Assembly (NCBI GenBank): GCA_031285565.1
Contig: JAITVY010000028.1
Location: forward strand, 1-64,000
Direction: 5' to 3'
Source: Tannerella sp.
Lineage (GTDB): Bacteria; Bacteroidota; Bacteroidia; Bacteroidales; Tannerellaceae
Length of the DNA stretch: 64,000 nucleotides
The notes beneath the pieces were generated by a model. It did no database searches. It saw only the letters and a list, made by a program, of their open reading frames with translations, and was not told where the DNA came from. Both the position numbers and the translations under genes were made by a program. Shown here one piece after another: positions 36,548 through 46,618 of the stretch (its first letter is position 1; the number at the start of each line of letters is the position of its first letter).

Positions 36548-37141
36548 TTAATGAAATAAGCAGCAGATTAAAAAAATTAATATCTTATCAAAATACTCAC
36601 GAAGCATCTTTATTGCTTGCGAATAATGGGTTTTTACTGTCGGAATTGAAATATTCATTTTTTCTGCGATATCCTGGTTGGAAAGATTGTCATTAAGTTT
36701 ATATAAGCAAACCTGTTTTTTCTGTACCGGTAACTTATTTATAGCCTGATATAGTTGTTCTTTCAACTCTTTATCTTCTAAACGCGCAATGATTTCCTCT
36801 TCATATTCAACTGACGACTGTCTCAATTCGTAATTTTTTTCTAAAGCGGTTAAATTGTTACGGATTTCATTCAATACATGATTTTTTAGCATCGTGAACA
36901 AATAATTCTTAAAGTTAATGCTAATATTCAATACAGCATGCGACTCCCAAAGTTTACAAAAAATCTGTTGAACAGCATCTTTTGCATACTCTTCGTCTTT
37001 CAGGTATTTGTAGGCAACGACATAAAGTAGTTTATGGTACCGGTCATATATGGCCGTAAACGCTTTTTCGTCTTTTTTTTGCAAAAGAACGATTAATTCC
37101 TGATCGGACTGATTCTTCATTAGTTGAATTTGACCAGCCAT
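36548..37141 (-). CDS. ECF RNA polymerase sigma factor of the PUL
   Basis: The 197-residue protein has sigma region 2 (FTAIYDRYHKLLYVVAYKYLKDEEYAKDAVQQIFCKLWE, about 28-66) and region 4 (INKLPVQKKQVCLYKLNDNLSNQDIAEKMNISIPTVKTHYSQAIKML, about 138-184) and lacks regions 1 and 3, as in ECF factors. It is followed by the FecR gene and then susCD, so it is expected to activate this PUL. The C-terminus (FDKILIFLICCLFH) is short and hydrophobic. The gene lies 22 bp after tag, and cotranscription with tag is possible. A second in-frame ATG seven codons in is an alternative start. Confidence 0.95.
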   Translation of the reverse strand: MAGQIQLMKNQSDQELIVLLQKKDEKAFTAIYDRYHKLLYVVAYKYLKDEEYAKDAVQQIFCKLWESHAVLNISINFKNYLFTMLKNHVLNEIRNNLTALEKNYELRQSSVEYEEEIIARLEDKELKEQLYQAINKLPVQKKQVCLYKLNDNLSNQDIAEKMNISIPTVKTHYSQAIKMLREYFDKILIFLICCLFH

Positions 37142-37163
37142 TTTACAATCAAATTATTTGTTT

Positions 37164-37751
37164 TTAAAGATTATCAGGATGACAATGACAGGTTACCATA
37201 TGATCATTCACATAGCCTACAGCCTGTAAATGCGCATAGCAGATAGTTGTACCAAAAAATTTGATTCCACGCTTTTTCAGATCTTTGCTGATGGCATCGG
37301 ATAAAGGAGTGGATGCCGGAACCTCTTTCATATTTGCCCAATAATTAATGATCGGTTTTCCATCCGGCAAAAAAGATCTCATATAATTGCAGAAACTACC
37401 GAACTCCTGTTGTATTTGCATATATATACGGGCATTAGTAATGGTTGCTTCTATTTTCCGACGGTTCCGGACAATACCCGAATCCTGCATCAAACGTTCG
37501 ACATCAGCATCCGTGAAACGGACCAGTTTTTCAACGTCAAAGTCTGCAAATGCTTTGCGGTACCCCTCTCGTTTGCGCAGGATAGTGATCCAGCTTAATC
37601 CAGCCTGCGCACCTTCAAGCACCAGAAACTCAAACATAGTTTTATCGTCAGTGACTTCTTTACCCCATTCGTTATCATGATAATCGACATAGAGCGGATC
37701 AGTGCCGCACCATTCGCAACGTGGTAGTGGTTTCTGTTTGTTTTCTTCCAT
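37164..37751 (-). CDS. tag: DNA-3-methyladenine glycosylase I
   Basis: Tag removes 3-methyladenine from alkylated DNA in base-excision repair. From the ATG at 37751 it has 195 residues. The N-terminus carries RCEWCGTDPLYVDYHDNEWG (zinc Cys and His, about 6-25), followed by FEFLVLEGAQAGLSWITILRKRE, the helix-hairpin-helix core, and the C-terminal QAVGYVNDHMVTCHCH that supplies the other zinc ligands. The open frame starts at 37766, but MEENK at 37751 follows the usual family N-terminus. It is divergent from the HipA-like gene, across a palindromic promoter region. Confidence 0.95.
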   Translation of the reverse strand: MEENKQKPLPRCEWCGTDPLYVDYHDNEWGKEVTDDKTMFEFLVLEGAQAGLSWITILRKREGYRKAFADFDVEKLVRFTDADVERLMQDSGIVRNRRKIEATITNARIYMQIQQEFGSFCNYMRSFLPDGKPIINYWANMKEVPASTPLSDAISKDLKKRGIKFFGTTICYAHLQAVGYVNDHMVTCHCHPDNL

Positions 37752-37771
37752 AGCGATTAAATTCATGGTGG

Positions 37772-37799
37772 AAAGATACGAAAAAATATCGTATCTTTG
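37772..37799. promoter_or_regulatory. Palindromic divergent promoter region (tag / hipA-like)
   Basis: A perfect 10-bp inverted repeat, AAAGATACGA (37772-37781) and TCGTATCTTT (37789-37798), contains the plus-strand -7 box TATCTTTG (37792-37799) and, on the minus strand, the near match TATCTTTC. RNA polymerase and a dimeric regulator may compete for this site. Confidence 0.55.
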
Positions 37800-37812
37800 A
37801 AACTAATATAAG

Positions 37813-38595
37813 ATGGAACTACGAACTGAAAATGTAACCCGTTATATTCTGCCTTTGCGCGAAGGTGGTTCATTACCTGCCTTAGCCGAAGCTGAAGACG
37901 GATTTAAATACGTTGTAAAATTCAGGGGAGCCGGACATGGTGTGAAAGCACTGATCGCTGAATTGATCGGAGGAGAAATTGCTCGCGTGTTGGGTTTACG
38001 TGTACCGGAACTTGTATTTCTTAACCTGGATGAAGCTTTCGGGCAGACTGAAGGAGATGAAGAAATACAGGATTTGCTACAGGCAAGCAGAGGGCTAAAC
38101 CTTGGTTTGCATTTTTTGTCAGGCGCTTTAACTTTTGATCCGGCCGTAAATGAGGTTGATGAACAACTGGCTTCGCAAATTGTCTGGCTGGACGCGCTTC
38201 TCACGAATGTGGATCGTACGGTTAAAAATATCAATATGCTGTTATGGCATAAAGAGCTTTGGCTAATTGATCATGGAGCAGCCCTGTTTTTTCATCATTC
38301 GTGGGTCAATTGGGAAAAGCATGCAGTAAGCCCATTTACCCTGATAAAAGACCATGCTTTGCTGAAAAGAGCAACTCAATTGAAAGAGGTGAATACTGTA
38401 TTCAAACAACTTCTTGATACGGATACAATCCGGAAAATCGTTCAGTTGATACCGGACGATTGGTTGCACTGGGCTGATCTGGATGAAGATCCGCGACAAA
38501 TACGTGACATTTATTTCCGGTTCCTGACCGGCCGGATAGCGCATTCTGAAATCTTTATAAATGAAGCTGAACATGCAAGGAATGCACATTTATGA
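37813..38595 (+). CDS. HipA-like kinase domain protein
   Basis: The 260-residue protein is a compact HipA-type kinase (HipA_2-like), without the N-terminal subdomain of E. coli HipA. It shows an N-terminal ATP-loop region (YVVKFRGAGHGVKALIAEL, about 33-51), a catalytic-loop-like LLTNVDRTVKNINML (about 134-148) and a metal-binding LIDHGAALF (about 155-163). HipA of E. coli is a toxin that phosphorylates glutamyl-tRNA synthetase, but no HipB-like DNA-binding partner is present. The next gene, DUF3037, overlaps by 23 nt, and this gene pair is found together in many bacteria. Confidence 0.85.
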   Translation: MELRTENVTRYILPLREGGSLPALAEAEDGFKYVVKFRGAGHGVKALIAELIGGEIARVLGLRVPELVFLNLDEAFGQTEGDEEIQDLLQASRGLNLGLHFLSGALTFDPAVNEVDEQLASQIVWLDALLTNVDRTVKNINMLLWHKELWLIDHGAALFFHHSWVNWEKHAVSPFTLIKDHALLKRATQLKEVNTVFKQLLDTDTIRKIVQLIPDDWLHWADLDEDPRQIRDIYFRFLTGRIAHSEIFINEAEHARNAHL

Positions 38596-38956
38596 ATATG
38601 CTGTTATTCGTGTAGTACCCCGTGTAGAACGCGAAGAATTTATTAATATTGGAATCATCCTGTTTTCTAAAAAAGCCAATTATATTAAGGCGAAATATGT
38701 TTTAAACGAAGAAAAACTCGCCTGTTTCTCTTCCGAACTGGATATAGAATTTCTGCGTACCAATCTGCAATCGTTTGACAGAATATGCATGGGCGACCAA
38801 ACCGGTGGCTATATTGCTTCGTTAGAAGTACACGAACGTTTTCGTTGGTTAACCGCCGTAAGAAGTGCATCTATCCAAACTTCCCGCCCGCATCCCGGAT
38901 TCTCCTCCGATTTAGATAAAACTTTCGATAAGCTATTTTATGAATTAGTGTTATGA
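38573..38956 (+). CDS. DUF3037 family protein
   Basis: A small protein (127 aa from 38573) with the DUF3037 start EYAVIRVVPRVEREEFINIGIIL (about 7-29) and a C-terminal RPHPGFSSDLDKTFDKLF. Function unknown. The 5' end overlaps the HipA-like gene by 23 nt, so the two are translated together, and a functional link (regulator or substrate of the kinase) is likely. ATGs at 38561 and 38582 are alternatives. The choice of 38573 keeps MQGMHIYEYAV, which resembles the family start. Confidence 0.85.
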   Translation: MQGMHIYEYAVIRVVPRVEREEFINIGIILFSKKANYIKAKYVLNEEKLACFSSELDIEFLRTNLQSFDRICMGDQTGGYIASLEVHERFRWLTAVRSASIQTSRPHPGFSSDLDKTFDKLFYELVL

Positions 38957-39057
38957 ATGTCTAATTCTCTGAACCTTTTTTATAAAGAAAACACATCATT
39001 GGCATAGATTTTGTAACTTCGCAGGCTAAATTAAACTATTAAATAATTCTACAAGTA

Positions 39058-40671
39058 ATGAAACAAACAACCAACTATAAATTACGTTTTCTATGGAGTA
39101 TACTAATCGCATTTACCATTTACATAACCAGTTGTTCCGATTCTGACAACTCAATTCCGGAGCCAACTCCTACTCCCCCTACCCCGGTCAGTCTTAAAAT
39201 TGAAGCGGATAAATCTATAATCAAAGCCAACGGAAATGACACTGTAAAGTTTATTGTTAAGGCTGATGATATTGAAGTAAGTACTTCTGTTAAAATATTT
39301 CTACAAAATGATTCTACGGTACTTTCCAAAATGGACTTTTCAACCAAAGAAGCAGGAGCATATACATTCTATGCAACGTATGATGGGGTGAAATCAAATG
39401 AAATTAATATAGAGGCAACCGATATACCCATTTTACTATCTGTGGATAAAGAGACAATCAAAGCAAATAACAAAGACATTGCCACCTTTACGGTAACTGC
39501 CGATGGAGAAGATGTATCAGCAAATGCAGTTATTACCATGATTGAAAGCCCTGATTTCATTATCAGTGAAGCTTCTTTTTTCACCCAAAATGCAGGTTCA
39601 TACACATTTTATGCAACTTATGATGACAATAAATCAAATGAAATAAGTATTGATGCTTCTGAAGTTGTTTTACTACTTTCAGCAGACAAAAGCAGTATAA
39701 AAGCAGATAATTCGGATAAAGTATCCTTCACTGTAACAATTGATGGAGAAAATGTAACTGCAGACTCGGAACTATATTTATGGGATGATACAAAACTAGA
39801 CGCTTTGTCATTCCTGACTGATGAGGCGGGTTCCTACACATTCTATGCAGTTTATGATGGTGAAAAAACAAACGAAATATCCATTAATGCCACCTATGTA
39901 AATCTCGTATTCCAGATGCAACATTGTGTAATACAAATAGCATCAACCATTTGCCCAAATTGTCCAAAACTTACAAACGAAATAGAAAAATACACTGGGA
40001 ATAAAAGTATATATAATGTTGTTGCGTTACATCCATATGGAAGAATATGCAATAGCGCTTTAGCCGGCGCCTTAGCTTCTACAGCAATTCAATTTGCTGA
40101 AATAGCAGGTATTTCATCACCGCCTGCCGGAGTTATTGATCTGCATCACCCTTTTTATCTATATCCTACGACTACCCAAAGCCGCATGAAAGATCAATTT
40201 AATCTTTCTACAATGGCAAGAGAAAGAATAGCCGAAACAGGTATTGCCATTCAATCAAATGTTAACAATGGCAATATCGACTTTACAGTAAAAGTTAAGT
40301 CCGTCAACACAAATGAATATCGTTTTTTCGCCTTTGTTGTTGAAGATAAAATTATTCACAGCCAACGTAGTTATGATGAAAATAATAATTCAATCTTAAT
40401 AAAGGACTATGAACATAACAATGTTGGCACATATATGCTTGAAGGAGAAGACCCATTAACTGGCGTCAACCTGGGAGAAATTCAGAGTGGCAAAGAAATC
40501 ACAAGAACATATTCCATAAACACGTCAAATTTCAATACGAAAAGAGAAGTTAATCTGGATAATTGTCGTATTGTTGCTTATACCTTAAGAGAAATTGGTG
40601 GAAAATACTACATTGACAATGCAACAAACTGTCCTGTTAACGGAACAGTTCAATATTTATATAAAAAATAA
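39058..40671 (+). CDS. Omp28-type lipoprotein with three bacterial Ig-like repeats
   Basis: A 537-residue lipoprotein: lipobox YITSC (Cys at about 26) followed by a Pro/Thr linker, then three copies of an approximately 75-residue Ig-like repeat (about 44-121, 122-200, 201-278). Each repeat has the pattern ADKSIIKAN..D...FTV and ends SYTFYATYDG.KSNEI. The C-terminal part (about 280-535) resembles Omp28, an outer-membrane protein family with a thioredoxin-like fold, including a CxxC pair in STICPNCPKLT. It stands alone, with a promoter-like TAACTTCG at 39014-39021. Function unknown; a surface adhesin or redox protein are both possible. Confidence 0.8.
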   Translation: MKQTTNYKLRFLWSILIAFTIYITSCSDSDNSIPEPTPTPPTPVSLKIEADKSIIKANGNDTVKFIVKADDIEVSTSVKIFLQNDSTVLSKMDFSTKEAGAYTFYATYDGVKSNEINIEATDIPILLSVDKETIKANNKDIATFTVTADGEDVSANAVITMIESPDFIISEASFFTQNAGSYTFYATYDDNKSNEISIDASEVVLLLSADKSSIKADNSDKVSFTVTIDGENVTADSELYLWDDTKLDALSFLTDEAGSYTFYAVYDGEKTNEISINATYVNLVFQMQHCVIQIASTICPNCPKLTNEIEKYTGNKSIYNVVALHPYGRICNSALAGALASTAIQFAEIAGISSPPAGVIDLHHPFYLYPTTTQSRMKDQFNLSTMARERIAETGIAIQSNVNNGNIDFTVKVKSVNTNEYRFFAFVVEDKIIHSQRSYDENNNSILIKDYEHNNVGTYMLEGEDPLTGVNLGEIQSGKEITRTYSINTSNFNTKREVNLDNCRIVAYTLREIGGKYYIDNATNCPVNGTVQYLYKK

Positions 40672-40699
40672 TACTCTAAAGACATTAGGCATTAAAATA

Positions 40700-40741
40700 A
40701 AAAACTGAAGTAGAAAATTATCCACTTCAGTTTTATTTTTT
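40700..40741. terminator. Bidirectional terminator between the Omp28-type gene and the HerA ATPase gene
   Basis: The stem AAAACTGAAGT (40701-40711) pairs with ACTTCAGTTTT (40724-40734), flanked on the plus side by a T-rich tract and on the other side by an A-run, between two convergent genes. Confidence 0.85.
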
Positions 40742-40758
40742 TGCCTTTATAATTATGC

Positions 40759-42300
40759 TTATTTCTTTTTCATTAATGACCCCAGCAATCCGCGTCCCAG
40801 CTTAAACACCATATTTATACCTTCGCGCTTTGCCTTTGTTGTAGCCATCTTAGTTAAACTCCCTAAAGGACTACTATCCCACTCACGCTTTTTCTGACGT
40901 TCTAAACGTTCCTGTTCACGCTGCTGCTGTTGTGCAAGTTTTTCTTGCTCTTTTTTTATTTTATCTTCTTCTTTCTGGCGTTTTGCAGACTCTTCTTCCG
41001 ATTGAGCCTTCTCCATCCGCTCCGTAAGAATTTCGTAGGCCGACTCCCTGTCAATATGCTTCTCATACACACCGAACACTGCCGATTTTTGCATTATCCG
41101 TTGACGCTCATCCATAGATATAGGACCTGCCTGGCCTTCCGGAGGTAGAATAATTGAACGCTCCACTATACCGGGAGTGCCCTTTTCATCAAGAAAAGAA
41201 ACCAATGCTTCTCCAACAGCCAATTCGGTAATAACTTTTTCAGCATCAAAAGCCGGATTTTGCCGGAATGTCTTAGCAGCTGTCGAAACAGCTTTCTGAT
41301 CGCGGGGAGTAAAGGCACGGAGAGCATGCTGCACACGATTCCCCATTTGTCCCAAAATAGTTTCAGGAACATCTAAAGGATTCTGAGTACAAAAATAAAC
41401 ACCTACTCCTTTTGAGCGGATCAACCGTACAACCTGTTCTATTTTTTCAAGAAGTGCTTTGGATATATCGTTAAAAAGTAAATGTGCTTCGTCAAAAAAG
41501 AAAACGAGCTTAGGTTTATCCAAATCACCTACTTCGGGCAATTGTTCAAAAAGTTCGGATAATAAATAAAGTAAAAATGAAGTATAAACTTTAGGCGAAC
41601 GAATTAACTGATCAGCAGCTAATATATTAACGATTCCACGTCCTCCTTGTGTTTGAATTAAATCAAAAATATCGAAAGCAGGTTCACCGAAAAACATATC
41701 TCCCCCCTGCTCTTCGAGCATTAATAAACCACGCTGAATTGCTCCGATACTTGCCGGCGATATATTACCATAAGTAATTGTATAGCTGCTACGCTCGTTA
41801 GCCACATGCTCCAGCATCTTACGCAAATCTTTCAAGTCAAGTAGCAATAAGCCCTGATCATCTGCAATTTTAAAAGTCAAAGAAAGCACCCCGCTTTGCG
41901 TATCGTTTAAATCAAGCAGACGGCTTAATAACAAAGCCCCCATTTCTGAGATTGTTGTACGCAAAGGATGTCCTTCCTTGCCGAAGATATCCCAAAAACA
42001 AACCGGGAACCCTTTATATTCAAACCCCTTTTCTTCAAGATGGTTTATATCAACACTTTGTTGTAAATGAATATTATTGCCGCCCGGTTTACAAATACCG
42101 GAAAGATCGCCCTTTATATCAGTAGCAAACACCGGAATGCCCATGCTACTGAACGTTTCGGCCATATTTTGCAACGTACAGGTTTTACCGGTACCCGTTG
42201 CACCGGTAATAAGACCATGACGATTCGCCATTTTGGGAAAGAGAACAATCTCTTTCCCTTCTGATAAGGCGATCAATGCTTTTTGGTTATTATCCAGCAT
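40759..42300 (-). CDS. HerA/DUF853-family ATPase
   Basis: A 513-residue cytoplasmic ATPase of the HerA-FtsK type (YjgR/DUF853). The Walker A site is GATGTGKT (33-40), and the Walker B is LVFFFDEAHLLF (about 263-274), followed by the motif YFCTQNPLDVPETILGQMGNRVQHALR (about 305-331) usual in the family. The C-terminal third is a charged coiled-coil rich in Glu, Lys and Gln (about 430-480) that ends in a short glycine-containing tail. HerA proteins pump or unwind DNA with NurA, but DUF853 members lack a known partner. The gene is 18 bp after rpoC on the same strand. Confidence 0.88.
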   Translation of the reverse strand: MLDNNQKALIALSEGKEIVLFPKMANRHGLITGATGTGKTCTLQNMAETFSSMGIPVFATDIKGDLSGICKPGGNNIHLQQSVDINHLEEKGFEYKGFPVCFWDIFGKEGHPLRTTISEMGALLLSRLLDLNDTQSGVLSLTFKIADDQGLLLLDLKDLRKMLEHVANERSSYTITYGNISPASIGAIQRGLLMLEEQGGDMFFGEPAFDIFDLIQTQGGRGIVNILAADQLIRSPKVYTSFLLYLLSELFEQLPEVGDLDKPKLVFFFDEAHLLFNDISKALLEKIEQVVRLIRSKGVGVYFCTQNPLDVPETILGQMGNRVQHALRAFTPRDQKAVSTAAKTFRQNPAFDAEKVITELAVGEALVSFLDEKGTPGIVERSIILPPEGQAGPISMDERQRIMQKSAVFGVYEKHIDRESAYEILTERMEKAQSEEESAKRQKEEDKIKKEQEKLAQQQQREQERLERQKKREWDSSPLGSLTKMATTKAKREGINMVFKLGRGLLGSLMKKK

Positions 42301-42318
42301 ATAAAAACTTATATACTA

Positions 42319-45300
42319 TTATCTTGTTGTAACTTCTTCTTCTAAATCTACAACATTTGCCCGGTTAGCTGCGATACGATCAAAATCATCTTTCGCACCG
42401 ACAGTCAATCGATCAAATTCACGTTGTCCGGTTCCGGCAGGAATCAGATGGCCGCAAATCACATTTTCTTTCAAACCTTCCAAACGATCAACTTTACCAC
42501 TGATAGCTGCTTCATTCAATACCTTTGTAGTTTCCTGGAATGATGCGGCCGACATAAAGCTTGTTGTCTGTAATGCAGCACGAGTAATACCTTGAAGAAT
42601 CTGGTTTGCAGTAGCAGGTATTGCATCACGAGCCTCGATTGTTTTTAAATCCCGGCGTTTCAACATACTGTTTTCATCTCTTAATTTACGCGCCGTAACA
42701 ATCTGACCAGGTTTCAACGTTTGTGAATCTCCCGGTTCTACAACAACCTTTTTACCCCAGATACGATCGTTTTCTTCCATAACATCAAGTTTATCTACAA
42801 CCTGTTGTTCAAGGAAACGGGTATCACCCGGATCAACGATTTCTACTTTACGCATCATCTGGCGTACGATTACTTCAAAGTGTTTATCATTAATTTTCAC
42901 ACCTTGCAAACGATACACATCCTGTACTTCATTTACAATGTATTCCTGTACTGCTGTAGGTCCTTTAATTGCCAGAATATCAGCAGGAGTTGTAGCTCCG
43001 TCAGAAAGTGGCATACCGGCACGAACGTAGTCGTTCTCCTGTACCAATAGCTGTTTGGATAACGGAACCATATACTTCTTCGTTTCACCCAATTTAGAAG
43101 TCACAGTAACCTCACGATTACCACGCTTGATTTTACCAAATCCTACTTCTCCATCAATTTCAGAAACAACTGCCGGATTGGATGGGTTACGCGCTTCGAA
43201 CAATTCTGTCACACGAGGTAAACCTCCGGTGATATCACCCGTTTTACCAACGGCACGCGGAATCTTCACCAAAACTTCACCAGTCTTAATTTCATCACCC
43301 TCTTCTTTCACAACATGTGCACCTAAAGGTAATGAATAATTCTTCAGTGAGTTTTTCTTACTATCCAGGATCGCAGCTTCCGGAACTTTCGTTTTATCTT
43401 TCGATTCTATAATAATCTTCTCTTTCAGACCGGTCGTTTCATCACTTTCAATTTTAAAAGTAACATTTTCGATCATATGTTCAAACGAAATTTTACCGGC
43501 AACTTCAGATACGATTACAGCATTGAAAGGATCCCATTCTATAATCTTATCTCCTTTTTTAACAGCATCTCCATTATTGAAATATAATTTCGAACCGTAA
43601 GGAATATTATGAGTATGCAATACAATTTTCGTATGCGGATCAACAATACGTAATTCGGCCAAACGACTCACTACAACCTGACATTTATCAGCTATAGATT
43701 CTACCGATCTTAGTTCGTCTATTTCCAGAATACCATCATATTTGGAAACCAAACTACTTTCTGTTGCAATATTTGAAGCAATACCTCCGACGTGGAAAGT
43801 ACGTAATGTCAACTGGGTACCAGGTTCACCAATAGACTGAGCCGCAGTAACTCCAACAACTTCCCCTTTCTGAACCATCTGTCCGGTTGCCAGATTTCTT
43901 CCGTAACACTTACCGCAAACCCCTTTCTTAGATTCACAAGTCAATACCGAACGAATTTCTACACTTTCAATAGGAGATTCTTGAATTAACGCAGCAACAT
44001 CTTCACGAATTTCTTCACCGGCTTTTATAATGATTTCACCTGTAATCGGATGAATGATATCATGAACAGAAACACGACCAAGAATACGTTCATAAAGTGA
44101 GGCAATTACTTCCTCATTATTCTTTAACTCCGTACATACCAATCCGCGTAATGTTCCACAATCTTCTTCATTCACAATCACATCATGTGATACGTCAACC
44201 AAACGACGTGTCAAATATCCGGCATCAGCCGTCTTCAAAGCCGTATCGGCCAAACCTTTACGGGCACCGTGTGTAGAAATAAAATATTCCAGCACAGATA
44301 AACCTTCTTTAAAGTTTGACAAGATCGGATTTTCAATCGTCTGTCCTCCATCCGAACCGCTTTTTTGCGGTTTCGCCATCAAACCACGCATACCTGACAA
44401 CTGACGAATCTGCTCTTTAGATCCACGGGCTCCGGAATCCATCATCATGTATACGGAATTAAATCCGTCATTATCCGCTGCAAGCTGATCGATCAAAGTC
44501 TTCGATAATTTATTATTGATATGGGTCCATGTATCGATTATCTGGTTATAACGTTCGTTATAAGTAATGAAACCCATACTATAGTTAGCAGTAATTTGCT
44601 CTACTTCATTATCTCCTTCTTTTATTAATGCTTCTTTTTCCTTAGGAATCAATACATCGGATAAGTTGAATGACAAACCACCTTTAAAAGCCATGTAATA
44701 ACCCAGGTTCTTGATATCATCAAGGAATTGAGCCGTACGGGCAACACCACATTTACCGATAACTTCACCAATAACGTCACGCAATTTTTTCTTGCCCCAA
44801 ACATCATGAACAAACGGAACTTCTTCAGGTAAAAACGCATTTGCCATGAGCCGTCCGACTGATGTTTCAATAATTCCTGCGTCTACGTTACCACGGGCAG
44901 GAACACGAACTTTAATAGGCGCATGAATTGCTACTTTACCCTCATTATAAGCAATAGTAGCCTCTTCCGGACTATAAAAAATCAGTCCTTCACCTTTAGC
45001 ACCCGGACGAAGTTTCGTTATATAATATAACCCAAGTACCATATCCTGAGAAGGTACGGTGATCGGAGCTCCGTTTGCCGGATTTAAAATATTATGAGAA
45101 GCTAACATAAGCATCTGAGCTTCCAGAATAGCTTCATTTCCTAATGGTAAATGAACAGCCATCTGGTCACCATCAAAGTCGGCATTAAAAGCCGTACATG
45201 CCAATGGATGCAATTGAATAGCTTTTCCCTCTATTAATTTAGGTTGGAATGCCTGAATACCTAAACGGTGCAACGTCGGAGCACGGTTTAATAATACCGG

Positions 45301-46587
45301 ATGTCCTTTCATCACATATTCCAGAATATCCCAGACTACAGGCTCCTTCCGGTCTACAATTTTCTTTGCAGATTTTACAGTCTTTACAATTCCACGTTCA
45401 ATCAACTTACGAATGATAAACGGTTTGTAAAGTTCTGCTGCCATACCTTTAGGTATACCACACTCATGCATACCCAATTCAGGTCCTACGACAATTACCG
45501 AACGAGCCGAATAGTCAACACGTTTTCCTAACAAATTCTGACGGAAACGTCCCTGCTTACCTTTTAAACTATCTGACAACGATTTTAACAGACGGTTAGC
45601 ATCTGTTTTTACCGCACTCGACTTACGTGAATTATCAAACAATGAATCAACAGCTTCCTGTAACATACGTTTTTCATTACGTAAAATTACTTCAGGCGCT
45701 TTGATATCAATTAATCGTTTCAAACGATTGTTACGAATAATCACACGACGATATAAATCATTCAGGTCGGAAGTTGCAAAACGACCTCCATCTAAAGGAA
45801 CCAACGGACGTAATTCCGGTGGTATTACCGGAACGACTTTCACGATCATCCACTCTGGTTTATTCCGTCCTTTAGATGCACGGAACGATTCAACAACCTG
45901 TAAACGTTTCAACGCCTCATTTTTACGTTGTTGAGAAGTATCAGTCATTGCATGGTGACGCAATGTATATGAAAGAGAGTCTAAATCCAAACGCGCTAAT
46001 AAATCATAAACTGCTTCCGCACCTATTTTAGCAACAAATTTGTTTGGATCCGAATCCTCCAACAATTGATTTTCTTTCGGCAGATTGTCAATAATTTGCA
46101 AATATTCCTCTTCAGAAAGCAAATCCAATTCTGCAACCGTATCAACACAACCGGTCTGGATTACAACGTATCTTTCGTAATAAATGATCGAATCCAGCTT
46201 CTTGGTTGGTAATCCCAACAAATAACCAATCTTGTTTGGTAACGAACGGAAATACCAGATATGCGCTACCGGAACAACCAGATGAATATGTCCGGTACGT
46301 TCACGACGAACTTTCTTTTCTGTTACTTCTACACCGCATCGATCACAAACGATCCCTTTATAACGAATCCGCTTATATTTACCGCAATAACATTCGTAAT
46401 TTTTTACCGGGCCAAAGATTCGTTCACAAAACAATCCGTCACGCTCCGGTTTATATGTACGATAATTAATAGTTTCAGGTTTCAAGACTTCACCACTGGA
46501 ACTTTCCAGAATTTCTTCAGGCGAAGCCAACCCTATACTGATTTTTGTAAAGCTACTCTTTATCTTATTCTCTTTTCTAAAAGCCAT
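42319..46587 (-). CDS. rpoC: DNA-directed RNA polymerase subunit beta'
   Basis: RpoC forms the catalytic clamp half of RNA polymerase. The 1422-residue protein has zinc site 1 ([20 protein letters not shown], about 66-85), the absolutely conserved NADFDGDQ loop that holds catalytic magnesium (about 466-473), the trigger-loop region, and zinc site 2 ([16 protein letters not shown], about 890-905). The length is typical for Bacteroidota. It lies 31 bp after rpoB and ends 18 bp before the HerA-type gene. Confidence 0.99.
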   Translation of the reverse strand: MAFRKENKIKSSFTKISIGLASPEEILESSSGEVLKPETINYRTYKPERDGLFCERIFGPVKNYECYCGKYKRIRYKGIVCDRCGVEVTEKKVRRERTGHIHLVVPVAHIWYFRSLPNKIGYLLGLPTKKLDSIIYYERYVVIQTGCVDTVAELDLLSEEEYLQIIDNLPKENQLLEDSDPNKFVAKIGAEAVYDLLARLDLDSLSYTLRHHAMTDTSQQRKNEALKRLQVVESFRASKGRNKPEWMIVKVVPVIPPELRPLVPLDGGRFATSDLNDLYRRVIIRNNRLKRLIDIKAPEVILRNEKRMLQEAVDSLFDNSRKSSAVKTDANRLLKSLSDSLKGKQGRFRQNLLGKRVDYSARSVIVVGPELGMHECGIPKGMAAELYKPFIIRKLIERGIVKTVKSAKKIVDRKEPVVWDILEYVMKGHPVLLNRAPTLHRLGIQAFQPKLIEGKAIQLHPLACTAFNADFDGDQMAVHLPLGNEAILEAQMLMLASHNILNPANGAPITVPSQDMVLGLYYITKLRPGAKGEGLIFYSPEEATIAYNEGKVAIHAPIKVRVPARGNVDAGIIETSVGRLMANAFLPEEVPFVHDVWGKKKLRDVIGEVIGKCGVARTAQFLDDIKNLGYYMAFKGGLSFNLSDVLIPKEKEALIKEGDNEVEQITANYSMGFITYNERYNQIIDTWTHINNKLSKTLIDQLAADNDGFNSVYMMMDSGARGSKEQIRQLSGMRGLMAKPQKSGSDGGQTIENPILSNFKEGLSVLEYFISTHGARKGLADTALKTADAGYLTRRLVDVSHDVIVNEEDCGTLRGLVCTELKNNEEVIASLYERILGRVSVHDIIHPITGEIIIKAGEEIREDVAALIQESPIESVEIRSVLTCESKKGVCGKCYGRNLATGQMVQKGEVVGVTAAQSIGEPGTQLTLRTFHVGGIASNIATESSLVSKYDGILEIDELRSVESIADKCQVVVSRLAELRIVDPHTKIVLHTHNIPYGSKLYFNNGDAVKKGDKIIEWDPFNAVIVSEVAGKISFEHMIENVTFKIESDETTGLKEKIIIESKDKTKVPEAAILDSKKNSLKNYSLPLGAHVVKEEGDEIKTGEVLVKIPRAVGKTGDITGGLPRVTELFEARNPSNPAVVSEIDGEVGFGKIKRGNREVTVTSKLGETKKYMVPLSKQLLVQENDYVRAGMPLSDGATTPADILAIKGPTAVQEYIVNEVQDVYRLQGVKINDKHFEVIVRQMMRKVEIVDPGDTRFLEQQVVDKLDVMEENDRIWGKKVVVEPGDSQTLKPGQIVTARKLRDENSMLKRRDLKTIEARDAIPATANQILQGITRAALQTTSFMSAASFQETTKVLNEAAISGKVDRLEGLKENVICGHLIPAGTGQREFDRLTVGAKDDFDRIAANRANVVDLEEEVTTR

Positions 46588-46618
46588 ATTTTTTATCCTG
46601 TTTATAAAGAGTTATTTA

